The position numbers and the translations under genes are program-made. From positions 558,001 through 622,000 of the forward strand of contig NZ_FPAP01000003.1 of NCBI RefSeq assembly GCF_900116415.1: a DNA stretch of 64,000 nucleotides, in the 5' to 3' direction. Source of the DNA: Chryseobacterium formosense (GTDB taxonomy: Bacteria; Bacteroidota; Bacteroidia; Flavobacteriales; Weeksellaceae). Positions 36,838 through 45,153 of this stretch are shown piece by piece. The notes beneath the pieces are model-generated. The model saw only the letters and a list, made by a program, of their open reading frames with translations. It searched no databases and was not told the DNA's origin. Numbering within the stretch: position 1 is the first letter of the stretch; every line of letters begins with the position of its first letter.

Positions 36838-39204
36838 TTATTCAAAGTTTTTCAGCAAAATCCAGCCGGTTTTTACCGTAAGTTGCTTACTTGCAGGGTC
36901 TTCAAATGTAACCTGATACCAGTAAGAAGCTGTTGGTAATTTTTTGCCCTGGAAATATCCGTCCCAGAAAGGTCTTGTTTTTTCTGCCTTGAAGACTTCT
37001 TTTCCATAACGGTCTGAAATTACAGCCTGGAATTTATTGTATTCGCTCACACCACGGAAGTCGATCATATCATTTACATTATCTCCGTTTGGCGTAATCA
37101 CATTCTGCATTACAAAAGTAAAATATTCAAGGAAGCCTACACAGCTTGTTGTTTTTACTCTTACTCTTATAGAAACAATTTTATTATTTGCAACGTTGTT
37201 GAATACATTTGATCCTTGCCAAGTTAATCCTCCATCTATAGAATATTCTAAAATACCATTACTCGGATTAGACGCTGTGATGATTAAAGTACCACTTTGA
37301 TTATAATTTACATTAATAATTTCCGGTACGATAGCAAGCTTTACTTCTGTAGTATATCTTTTCATACAAACTCCGTTGCTGATGTCTACATAATAAGTTC
37401 CAGGAGTTTCAACACTGATCGTCTGAGATGTAGCTCCGTTACTCCAAGTATACGTATAGTTTGGTCCTGCTCCTGCATCTAATATTATTCTGTCTCCTTC
37501 ACAGATAAGCCCTCCTTTAAGGTTTGAAGTTATCGCCGGAACTACTTCCACGGTTACGATTGCAGGTTGTAATGATTTACATCCTTGCGCTCCGATAGCG
37601 TAAACGGTATAAGTTGTGGTCTGAGTTGGAGAAAGTGTACGTACTCCGGTACTGATTGCAGAATCACTCCATTGATAGGTAGCTCCTCCTGTTGCAGTTA
37701 AAGTTATAGATTCACCCACACAAATTTTCACTTTTGAAGAGGTAAGCAGAGCAACCGGAGTGGCTTCTTTATGAAGAGTAAGTGTTACAAGTTTACTACA
37801 GAATCCGCCGTTCGAAACAACAACATGTAAAACCTGACCATCTGTACCCGGATAGGCTGCTAAACTTGCATCGGAAAGATAATTACTGTTCTGTGCCTGA
37901 GCATCAGCCTGATTTACATAAAAACGGAATACAGCTGCTGCTGTTGTACTGATCTGCGGTTTTGCATCATTTAAATTAAAAGCAATAATACTTGGCGTGG
38001 TACAAAGTTTCAAAGTAGCATTCTGTGCTGCAGGAGTTGTACCTCCAACTATAGTTACTGTGGCAGATGCGGGGCAGTTATTCCCCGGCACAACAACTTT
38101 TACATCATATTTCCCAGGTGTAGTTGCTATATAAGTTGATGATGTAGCACCATTTATTATTGCATCATTTAAATACCATTGATAAGTCGCTCCCGGAACT
38201 GCATTTAACTGTGCAACTAAAGTCTGAGGTACATTATCACATATATTTAAAGTTGAAGGCAATACGACACCATTGCCATCTACAAGTTTAATCCCGATAT
38301 CAAAAGATCCCCCCTCAATAAATACTGCTGAATCAAAGCCGTGATCTCTGTAATCTGATAATACCATTTTAAAATGATATGCCACTCCGGGCGTCACCGT
38401 TCCGACAGCAGTTAAAGGAACCGTTCTTCCATCATAATTGGTTACGATATTTGGTGAAGAATTGTAGCCTCCAAAATATTGCTCATTGATTGCAGGACAA
38501 CCGAAACTACCAGGAATAAGAGGGTGAATATTTGTCATGGCAACCGGTCCGGCATTATTTGGCAATACCGCCAGATTAACATACGGACCACCCGAAACAG
38601 GTTTGATCAATAAAGCGAATGCATCGGAGTACTGACAAGGATAAGTTCCCGAATATTCTTCTGAAGCAAAAATATAATTAAATTTCACCTGATTGGAATT
38701 CGGTACAAAATCAAATTCCAACATGACGTTATCATTATAATCATCATTAGGATTCGGATTGGGTACTGCTACAAGCAAGTCCGGATCATTGATTCCCGAA
38801 TTCGGAATCGTATAACTGGCTCCGGAAGCAACGTTTCCTGCTTCTCTGGCTCGGCCTGTTGTCAAAACAATTCCATCAGTAAAAGGAAAGTTTGTCGTAC
38901 CTTTATGAAAATACCCCCAAAATCGATCTGTACTCGTAACCGGTTGTGCAGGAGTAATTGTCACATTTGATACATCAGGAACAGAGCAGGTAGAACCCCC
39001 ATTAATGAGAATGTCTTTTACCAATTGCTCTGGAGTATAATTGGAAGGAGCATACCCTGCTGCATTTACATCTATAAATACTCCGGCTTTTTTGTTGATT
39101 TCGTTGACTACATTTTTAGGTGGTTTTCTTTGAGCAAAAATTGAAGTAGAAACAAATAATAGTACTGAAAGAAAAAGATAATTTTTTAGTCTATATTTTA
39201 ACAT
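36838..39204 (-). CDS. Choice-of-anchor L surface protein with T9SS type B tail, copy C
   Basis: Protein of 788 residues with a signal peptide ending IFAQ. It has a choice-of-anchor L domain (about 40-310; FIDVNAAGYAPSNYTPEQLV, YIFASEEYSGTYPC), Ig-like repeats (ITLTATGGATYQWSD, IILDAGAGPNYTYTW), and a T9SS type B tail (VITPNGDNVND ... ISDRYGKEVF ... GWILLKNFE). It is similar in layout to copy A and lacks copy B's duplicated module. Each of the three genes has its own terminator, so they need not be cotranscribed. Confidence 0.88.
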   Translation of the reverse strand: MLKYRLKNYLFLSVLLFVSTSIFAQRKPPKNVVNEINKKAGVFIDVNAAGYAPSNYTPEQLVKDILINGGSTCSVPDVSNVTITPAQPVTSTDRFWGYFHKGTTNFPFTDGIVLTTGRAREAGNVASGASYTIPNSGINDPDLLVAVPNPNPNDDYNDNVMLEFDFVPNSNQVKFNYIFASEEYSGTYPCQYSDAFALLIKPVSGGPYVNLAVLPNNAGPVAMTNIHPLIPGSFGCPAINEQYFGGYNSSPNIVTNYDGRTVPLTAVGTVTPGVAYHFKMVLSDYRDHGFDSAVFIEGGSFDIGIKLVDGNGVVLPSTLNICDNVPQTLVAQLNAVPGATYQWYLNDAIINGATSSTYIATTPGKYDVKVVVPGNNCPASATVTIVGGTTPAAQNATLKLCTTPSIIAFNLNDAKPQISTTAAAVFRFYVNQADAQAQNSNYLSDASLAAYPGTDGQVLHVVVSNGGFCSKLVTLTLHKEATPVALLTSSKVKICVGESITLTATGGATYQWSDSAISTGVRTLSPTQTTTYTVYAIGAQGCKSLQPAIVTVEVVPAITSNLKGGLICEGDRIILDAGAGPNYTYTWSNGATSQTISVETPGTYYVDISNGVCMKRYTTEVKLAIVPEIINVNYNQSGTLIITASNPSNGILEYSIDGGLTWQGSNVFNNVANNKIVSIRVRVKTTSCVGFLEYFTFVMQNVITPNGDNVNDMIDFRGVSEYNKFQAVISDRYGKEVFKAEKTRPFWDGYFQGKKLPTASYWYQVTFEDPASKQLTVKTGWILLKNFE

Positions 39205-39386
39205 TTTGTAATTGTTTGTTCAAAATTACCATTTTTTAATGATTTAAAACACACCTTTACAGACATTATTGGCAGTAATATTGTAATTTGCTTAAATTCT
39301 AATGAAATTTTAATTTAAATTTAATTTCGATACATAAAAAAGACTTTTAAAAGGTAAATTTTTAGATAATTTTTTTAGGAAATTTT

Positions 39387-39917
39387 TTAATCTTTCTTCA
39401 TTTCGTCAATTTTATTCTGAAGTTCAGCAATTTTATCTTTTAAAGCTTTGATTTCGTTTTTATTAGAGCTTACATTGCTTTTAAGGATCACATTTTTTGC
39501 TCTTTCATTGTGGTCTTCATCGTCTTCATCTTCGTTGATTTCTTCAATGTCTTCCTGAATATCTTCAATATCTTCGCTGATCTCTTCCAGATCCTCAGAA
39601 ATTTCTTCAATGTCTTCACTGATTTCCTCAATATCTTCCTGAATATCTTCAATATCCTCCTGGATATCTTCAATTTTTTCGTGACTCTTGTTCACCGACA
39701 TCTGGATGAGAATCGAGAGATAAATAGCTTCCAGAGATAAAACCGTCGTTAAAACAAGCAGCATTTTATCAAAATCAATAATTCCTAAAGCAGGCAATAA
39801 AAATGCAGTAATAAAGAATAAGGTATGCAGAATAAGAGATGGAATAGATCCAATCCAGGAAGTGATTCCGTCTGCCAGTTTTTCTAAAAACTCTATTTTC
39901 TCGTGCGGTGTTTTCAT
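39387..39917 (-). CDS. DUF1003-like membrane protein with acidic heptad coiled coil
   Basis: Protein of 176 residues. The N-terminal 75 residues have two membrane helices (SLILHTLFFITAFLLPALG and MLLVLTTVLSLEAIYLSILIQ) in the layout of DUF1003 or low-affinity iron permease-like proteins. Residues 82-130 are seven back-to-back heptads of the form [IL]E[DE]I[QSN]ED, a strongly acidic coiled coil, then EDDEDHN and a final Lys/Glu helix (KALKDKIAELQNKIDEMK). The coiled coil suggests oligomers or a ruler in the cytoplasm. Function is unknown. It is 10 bases from the next upstream gene, the TIGR02757 gene, probably one operon. Confidence 0.8.
   Translation of the reverse strand: MKTPHEKIEFLEKLADGITSWIGSIPSLILHTLFFITAFLLPALGIIDFDKMLLVLTTVLSLEAIYLSILIQMSVNKSHEKIEDIQEDIEDIQEDIEEISEDIEEISEDLEEISEDIEDIQEDIEEINEDEDDEDHNERAKNVILKSNVSSNKNEIKALKDKIAELQNKIDEMKKD
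39528..39674. repeat. 21-bp coding tandem repeat, seven units
   Basis: Seven copies of a 21-base unit encode the heptads of the DUF1003-like protein. Units differ mainly at third positions and at the QED/SED choice, so the repeat is old enough to have drifted but keeps its frame and length. Confidence 0.8.
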
Positions 39918-39927
39918 TATTCTTTAT

Positions 39928-40701
39928 TTAAAATAATTCTTTCGTTACTCCCAATCCAAACAATGCAAAATCATATTTTGCAGGATCTTTTTCATCAAAT
40001 TTTCTGATGATGAGATCCAATTCTTCCACTGTTTTCCAGTCATTCTGAGTTCGGGAAATCAATCCGAGTTTTCTCGAAATATTTCCGGTGTGAATATCCA
40101 AAGGAATCGACAAAAATTTCGGATCAATGTTTTCCCAGATTCCAAAATCTACACCGCGGTTATCTTTTCTGGTCATCCATCTCAAAAACATGATGATTCT
40201 TTTTGAAGATGAATTCTTGTAAGGAGAACTTACGTGTTTATGGGTTCTGTGTTTTTCAATTCCTAAAAAATGAGCCCTGAATCTTTCAATCGAATGATAA
40301 AAATTGTTTTCATCTTTATGAATTAAAAACAAATCCTCAAGACTTTGATTTTCCTGATAAATTTTGCGAAACTGTTTAATAAAATAAGAAAAATCTTCTC
40401 CGTTAAATGTTCTGTGAATGCTTTTATCTTTAATTATATTTAAATCAGATTCAGAATGATTCAAAACAAAATCATACGGAGAGTTTCCCATAATGTCGAG
40501 CATTTTCTCAGCCGATTTTATAATTGATTTTCTGTTTCCCCAAGAAATTGTCGCTGCCAAAAAACCTGCAATTTCAATATCCTGCTTCAAAGAAAACCGA
40601 TGCGGAATCTGAACTGGGTCATCCTGAATAAACTCAGGATTATTGTAAACATCAGCTTTCTCATCGAGAAAATCTTTTAATTCTGAAAAATTCAACTTCA
40701 T
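39928..40701 (-). CDS. TIGR02757 (DUF2400) family protein
   Basis: Protein of 257 residues, uncharacterised but widespread in Bacteroidetes. Visible motifs are IAGFLAATISWGNRKSI near the N-terminus, CxxC-free RMFLRWMTRKD-like basic region (MFLRWMTRKDNRGVDFGIW) and LDIHTGNISRKLG near the end. The all-helical layout resembles HhH-type DNA glycosylase folds, which is only a loose analogy. Cytoplasmic, no signal peptide. It is immediately upstream of the DUF1003-like gene. Confidence 0.85.
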   Translation of the reverse strand: MKLNFSELKDFLDEKADVYNNPEFIQDDPVQIPHRFSLKQDIEIAGFLAATISWGNRKSIIKSAEKMLDIMGNSPYDFVLNHSESDLNIIKDKSIHRTFNGEDFSYFIKQFRKIYQENQSLEDLFLIHKDENNFYHSIERFRAHFLGIEKHRTHKHVSSPYKNSSSKRIIMFLRWMTRKDNRGVDFGIWENIDPKFLSIPLDIHTGNISRKLGLISRTQNDWKTVEELDLIIRKFDEKDPAKYDFALFGLGVTKELF

Positions 40702-40737
40702 TATTAAACATTTCTTTTATCAAACTATTTTTAATTG

Positions 40738-40865
40738 AAACATTAAGATTTCGTTAAGTTTAATAGATAATTTAAGAAAAATATCTCCAGATATTTATTA
40801 AGCTACTGCTTAACTCCACTTTATCTGCCCCTTAAACATTCTTAAAACTAAAAATCTTAATGTTT
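40738..40865. repeat. Inverted-end intergenic element
   Basis: AAACATTAAGATT (40738-40750) and AATCTTAATGTTT (40853-40865) are exact inverted 13-bp ends of a 128-bp AT-rich stretch between rnz and the TIGR02757 gene. Confidence 0.55.
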
Positions 40866-40885
40866 AAATATTTTTAATTTCAAAA

Positions 40886-41800
40886 CTAAAATTTCACACA
40901 TTCCAAAGCTTTAGGAAGATACGTATTCGGGAAAATCTGTCTTGCTTCATCTGTAAATACCGTCAAATCTCCGTAACGGTTTGAAAAATGTCCCAAAATA
41001 AGTTTTTTAACTTCCGCTTTTTTAGCAATTGTTGCTGCTTCCAGAGCTGTTGCGTGACCTGTATAATCTGCCATTTCTTTTAAATCGTGTAGAAAAGTCG
41101 ACTCGTGGTACAAAACGGTCACATTTTTCACAATCGGGATTACAGATTCCAAATATCTTGTATCACTACAGAATGCGTAGGAAACTGAAGGCGCGGGTTC
41201 GGTCGTCAGAACTTCATTTTTCAGAACATAGCCGTCACTTAAAACAAAATCTTTCCCGGCTTTTAAATTGTGATAATCGCAGGTTTCAATCTCGTCATAT
41301 TTTGCCACTTCTTTCATATTGATATGACGGTCTTTTGGTTTTTCCCTGAAAAGATAACCATTACAGTAAATCCTGTGATCGAGCGGAATAGTAAACACCT
41401 CTACTCTATTATCCTCATAAATTTTCTCGGAATAATTTTTATCCAGCTCGTGATAAATCACTTCAAAACCACGATGTGTTTCCGTAATCGTAAAAATGGT
41501 TTCGAGCATATTTTTAATTCCTTTCGGACCATAAACATGTAATGGATTTTCTCTTCCCAAAAGTCGGAAAGATGCAATCAAACCAGGAAGACCAAAACAG
41601 TGATCTCCGTGAAGATGCGAAATAAATATATGATTGATTTTTGAAAATCTTGCTTTTGCTTTTCTCAGCTGAACCTGCGTTCCTTCCCCGCAATCAATCA
41701 AAAAACATCTTTCCTCCATTTCCAGAATCTGTGATGTAGGTGATGTATTGACAGTAGGAATTGCCGAATTAAAGCCTAATATCGTTAAATAAGTACTCAA
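40886..41800 (-). CDS. rnz: Ribonuclease Z
   Basis: Zinc phosphodiesterase of 304 residues that trims the 3' end of pre-tRNA. It has the beta-lactamase fold motif HLHGDHCFGLPG, the N-terminal LTILGFNSAIPT, the FLIDCGEGTQVQLR segment, LYHESTFLHD and GHFSNRYGD. The start codon is TTG at 41800: a stop lies three codons further upstream in frame, and the conserved N-terminus begins right at this TTG. A -7 box (TACATTTG, 41819-41826) precedes it. Confidence 0.95.
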   Translation of the reverse strand: MSTYLTILGFNSAIPTVNTSPTSQILEMEERCFLIDCGEGTQVQLRKAKARFSKINHIFISHLHGDHCFGLPGLIASFRLLGRENPLHVYGPKGIKNMLETIFTITETHRGFEVIYHELDKNYSEKIYEDNRVEVFTIPLDHRIYCNGYLFREKPKDRHINMKEVAKYDEIETCDYHNLKAGKDFVLSDGYVLKNEVLTTEPAPSVSYAFCSDTRYLESVIPIVKNVTVLYHESTFLHDLKEMADYTGHATALEAATIAKKAEVKKLILGHFSNRYGDLTVFTDEARQIFPNTYLPKALECVKF

Positions 41801-41818
41801 ATCAATAGTTTATTAAAG

Positions 41819-41826
41819 CAAATGTA
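41819..41826 (-). promoter_or_regulatory. -7 promoter box of rnz
   Basis: TACATTTG on the minus strand, 18 bases before the TTG start; supports a start at that codon. Confidence 0.45.
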
Positions 41827-41831
41827 CAACA

Positions 41832-41930
41832 AAAGGTTGAAGTTGAGAATTTAGGTCGAGGCTGAGGTTTAGGCTAATATTAAAAATTAAAATAAACTAA
41901 GCGGCAAGCTCAGCCTTAACCTTAACCTTT
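41832..41930. repeat. GGTTAAGG-type repeat with inverted arms
   Basis: Degenerate AAAGGTTGAAGTTGAG...GGTCGAGGCTGAGG on one side and its approximate reverse complement CTCAGCCTTAACCTTAACCTTT on the other. The right arm supplies the last codons and stop of rdgB. Confidence 0.5.
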
Positions 41931-42491
41931 CAAAAACTCAAGAAACAGATCCAAAGCCTGTTTTCTGTGGCTGATTTTGTTTTTATCTTCAGGATTCATT
42001 TCTGCGAAAGTCATTTCATAACCTTCAGGAAAGAAAATAGGATCATAACCGAAACCTTTGAAACCTTTATTCTCTGTCAGCAAATTCCCATGAACTCTTC
42101 CGTCGAAATATTGAGCTCCGTTTTCATCATAATAACAAAGAACGGTAATAAAATAAGCTTTTCTGTTTTCAACACCTTCCATTTCGCTTAAAACTTTTTC
42201 GATGTTTTTCGCAAAATCATGGTCTCCTGCATAACGGGCAGAAAAAATCCCGGGTCTTCCATCCAAAGACTCTACAACCAAACCACTGTCATCGCCCAAA
42301 CTCGGAATTCCTGTTTTTTCGAAACAGTATTTAGCTTTAATTAAAGCATTGGCGTTGAAAGAATCTCCATCTTCAACGATTTCTTCATGAAGATTATAAT
42401 CGGTAAGGCTTTTTACGACAAATTCGTTTCCTAAAATCTGTTGAATTTCTTCTTTTTTATGCAGATTGTGGGTTGCAACTAATAATTCCAT
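41922..42491 (-). CDS. rdgB: XTP/dITP diphosphatase (RdgB/HAM1)
   Basis: Nucleotide-pool cleaner of 189 residues that hydrolyses dITP and XTP to monophosphates. It has LVATHNLHKKEEI, the substrate-binding SFNANALIKAKYC and SLGDDSGLVVESLDGRPGIFSARYAG, and GFGYDPIFFPEGY. The 3' end runs into an intergenic repeat, which provides the stop codon. Cytoplasmic. Confidence 0.95.
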   Translation of the reverse strand: MELLVATHNLHKKEEIQQILGNEFVVKSLTDYNLHEEIVEDGDSFNANALIKAKYCFEKTGIPSLGDDSGLVVESLDGRPGIFSARYAGDHDFAKNIEKVLSEMEGVENRKAYFITVLCYYDENGAQYFDGRVHGNLLTENKGFKGFGYDPIFFPEGYEMTFAEMNPEDKNKISHRKQALDLFLEFLKG

Positions 42492-42599
42492 TTTTTTTTA
42501 ATTATTTTTTTTAAACACAAAAAGCACTAATTTTTTCACTAAAAAACACAATTCCTGCATTGTGAAACTTGTGAAAGCATTCGTGAGATTAGTATTTAG

Positions 42600-43430
42600 T
42601 TAGATTTCAGAATAATACACTTTGTTTTTCCTCATAAACAAATAGTAAAACAAAGAAAATAGCACAATTCCTATAGCCAGAATAGTGTATTCTGAAACTT
42701 TAAAAGCTTCGGCAAAGCTTTCTTTTTCTGTATAAAATATTAAAGCCGAAGAGCAAAGATTATTGAATCCATGCAAAAGCATCGGCAGAAGCAAAGATTT
42801 TGTTTTATAATAAACTAAACCTAGAACAGCACCCAATAAAGTCGCACCAACAAATTGCCACGGATTTGCATGAATAATACCAAATAAAATACTTGAAAGC
42901 AGAATTGCCTTCCAAGGTTCTACTCCTTTATTGATCAAACCTTTCTGAATAATTCCCCTAAAAATAATTTCTTCAAAAATCGGTGCCATAATAACCGCAG
43001 TAATGATCATAACAATCGGGTCATCAACAAGATTTGACATTAGATTTTCAAAAAACTCATAATAATCACCAAAAAAAGGTCCGGTTGTCGGAATTTGTGA
43101 CGTAACAAACTCACCGATAAACATCATCCCCAACATTAATGGAAAAATTAGTAAATAGGTATAAAAATTAGTTGGTGAAAAATTGAAATTGAGCTTTTTA
43201 CCCGTCTTTGGACGAACCATCAGAAAATCAAAAGCTGCAATCATCAGACAAAAAACAACAGCATTAGAAAGCATTAAAAACCATGGTTTTTGCATAAAAT
43301 CTACTCTGAAAACAAATTTTGATCCTAATCCCACAAAACCAACTGCAATACTTCCTGCGATATAACCTGCAAAGAGTATTAAACCGCCAATCCAGTCAAA
43401 AATATATTTCGGATACCTTGATCGCTCCAT
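42600..43430 (-). CDS. CPBP family intramembrane metalloprotease
   Basis: Integral membrane protein of 276 residues in the CAAX/bacteriocin-processing (ABI) family. The active site motifs are Glu153-Glu154-x-x-x-Arg158 in FEEIIFRG and His187 in FGIIHANP. About eight hydrophobic helices. Substrates in Bacteroidetes are unknown. It has its own -7 box and no operon partner. Confidence 0.88.
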   Translation of the reverse strand: MERSRYPKYIFDWIGGLILFAGYIAGSIAVGFVGLGSKFVFRVDFMQKPWFLMLSNAVVFCLMIAAFDFLMVRPKTGKKLNFNFSPTNFYTYLLIFPLMLGMMFIGEFVTSQIPTTGPFFGDYYEFFENLMSNLVDDPIVMIITAVIMAPIFEEIIFRGIIQKGLINKGVEPWKAILLSSILFGIIHANPWQFVGATLLGAVLGLVYYKTKSLLLPMLLHGFNNLCSSALIFYTEKESFAEAFKVSEYTILAIGIVLFSLFYYLFMRKNKVYYSEI

Positions 43431-43453
43431 AAAGTCTGATTTTTTTTAAGAAA

Positions 43454-43461
43454 CAAAGATA
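43454..43461 (-). promoter_or_regulatory. -7 promoter box of the CPBP protease gene
   Basis: TATCTTTG on the minus strand, 24 bases upstream of the ATG. Confidence 0.45.
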
Positions 43462-43582
43462 ATTTATTTTAGCTCAAAATCTTGAGCAATAAAATATTTT
43501 ACTCTACGGATGCTTCATTTTGTCAATATGAAACAATAAGTTTTATCTATCATATTCTTACCGATTTCAACTCACATCAAAC

Positions 43583-43590
43583 TATCTTTG
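43583..43590 (+). promoter_or_regulatory. -7 promoter box of the MFS transporter
   Basis: TATCTTTG, 21 bases before the ATG at 43612. It covers a possible upstream TTG (43588), so the ATG is the better start. Confidence 0.5.
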
Positions 43591-43611
43591 CAGCTTAATT
43601 TTTTCTTTTAC

Positions 43612-44796
43612 ATGGACAGCTCTTTACACCGCAAAGAAAATGTGAATCTTCAGCTCCTTACATACGTCTGTTTCACATTTGTCGGTTATTTCATTATTGG
43701 TTTATCATTATCGGTTCTTCCGATCTTCATTAGCAAAAATTTAGGCTTCAGTCTTTTAATTGCCGGACTGGTTATCAGCTTGCAATATGTTTCAACGTTT
43801 TTTCTTAGAGCGTACTCGGGAAAGGTCATTGACGGAAAAGGTCCAAAACCTGCTGTTTTATTCAGCATGATCAGCTTTTCTTTGACCGGAGTTTTTTTGA
43901 TCTTAGCTTATTATTTTAAACTCTCACCTTTAATCAGTCTTTCGTTTTTGGTTATTACCCGTTTATTGACAGGCTGTGCTGAAGGAATGATTGGTGCAAG
44001 TCCTATTAACTGGGCAATGATGGCGGTTGGCGAAAAGCATACGGCAAAAATTATTTCTTATAATGGTGTTGCCTGTTACGGAGCGTTGGCAATCGGAGCT
44101 TCTTTAGGTGTTACCATTGAGCATGAATTCGGTTTGTATGGAATCGGGATTCTTTCCATAATTCTGGGAATTTTAGGATTTCTTTTTGCAAAAACCAAAG
44201 AGAATAAAACAAATACCAATCCGCAGGAGGCCCAGTCTTTCTGGAAAGTCTTAGGAAAAGTTGCTCCTTTCGGAGTTTGTCTTGCTTTAGGCGGAATTGG
44301 TTTTGCAAGTATTTCTACATTTATTACTTTATATTATAATCATTTTCACTGGAACAATGGTGCGTTGTGTCTTTCCGTTTTTGGAGGATTATTTGTTGCG
44401 GGAAGACTGGTTTTCAGTAATGTTATTAATAATTATGGTGGAATTAAAGTTGCTATTGCCTGTCTTTTAGTTGAAACGATTGGCTTGCTTTTCATAGCCT
44501 TTGCCCCGAATGCACAAATCGCATTAATCGGAGCAGGAATTACAGGATTAGGATTTTCATTAATATTTCCGGCTTTGGGAGTAATGGCCATAAAAAGTGT
44601 TTCTCCATCCAGTCAAGGATCTGCTTTGGCAGGTTACGGACTTTTCATTGATATATCTTTAGGCGTTGCAGGACCAATTATCGGTAGTGTTGCTGATTTT
44701 TTCGGGATGCAGTTTATCTTTCCGTTCAGTGCTGCAATGGTTTTTATAGGATTGGGATTGGCGTATTTCCTTAAAATGAAATCAGCAAAACATTAA
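43612..44796 (+). CDS. MFS transporter
   Basis: Inner-membrane carrier of 394 residues with twelve helices in two halves separated by a cytoplasmic loop (KTKENKTNTNPQEAQSF). The loop 2-3 motif is RAYSGKVIDGKGPKP, as in drug or sugar efflux members (YfcJ/arabinose-efflux-like). Helix 4 has RLLTGCAEGMIGAS. Substrate unknown. No regulator gene beside it. Confidence 0.88.
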   Translation: MDSSLHRKENVNLQLLTYVCFTFVGYFIIGLSLSVLPIFISKNLGFSLLIAGLVISLQYVSTFFLRAYSGKVIDGKGPKPAVLFSMISFSLTGVFLILAYYFKLSPLISLSFLVITRLLTGCAEGMIGASPINWAMMAVGEKHTAKIISYNGVACYGALAIGASLGVTIEHEFGLYGIGILSIILGILGFLFAKTKENKTNTNPQEAQSFWKVLGKVAPFGVCLALGGIGFASISTFITLYYNHFHWNNGALCLSVFGGLFVAGRLVFSNVINNYGGIKVAIACLLVETIGLLFIAFAPNAQIALIGAGITGLGFSLIFPALGVMAIKSVSPSSQGSALAGYGLFIDISLGVAGPIIGSVADFFGMQFIFPFSAAMVFIGLGLAYFLKMKSAKH

Positions 44797-45153
44797 TGAC
44801 AGGAATGTCTTTCAAAAATGTGATTGTATTTTCTAAAATCTATCATATTTATTCTTATAAAAATTGATAATTTGAATTTCAGGTTGGTGTTTCGCAAAGG
44901 CACCAAGCTTTTATGTAATGCCATACTTTAAGGCGCAAAGATTTTATCTACGATAAAATTATCATCTGCATTATAAAAGAAAATCTCCGATTTTCTCCTT
45001 GCGCCTTAAAAACAGAAAAATTCTTATTAAACCTTGCGCCTTTGCGTTTTTCCAATAAATTTAAACTTAATCATAAGTTCTAAAGAAAAAATAAAAAAAT
45101 CAAATTTTCAGGATTCGACAAAATTCACGATTTTTGCAACTTCAAAATACGAT
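44797..45153. other. Repeat-containing gap before prfC
   Basis: 357 bases without a gene. It holds a CGCAAAGG-type element (entry at 44892-45050) and, just before prfC, the phrase CGATTTTTGC, a weak -7-like match. Confidence 0.45.
44892..45050. repeat. CGCAAAGG-type intergenic element, long copy
   Basis: CGCAAAGG at 44893, AAGGCGCAA (44930-44938) with its exact reverse complement TTGCGCCTT (44999-45007), an inner GATTTTATC/GATAAAAT hairpin (44940-44959) and CTTGCGCCTTTGCG at the end. Related to 13914-13979. Confidence 0.55.

Noticed and set aside
39528..39674. Short tandem repeats that could suggest CRISPR or a minisatellite
   Set aside because: The 21-base units are coding heptads in a continuous reading frame.
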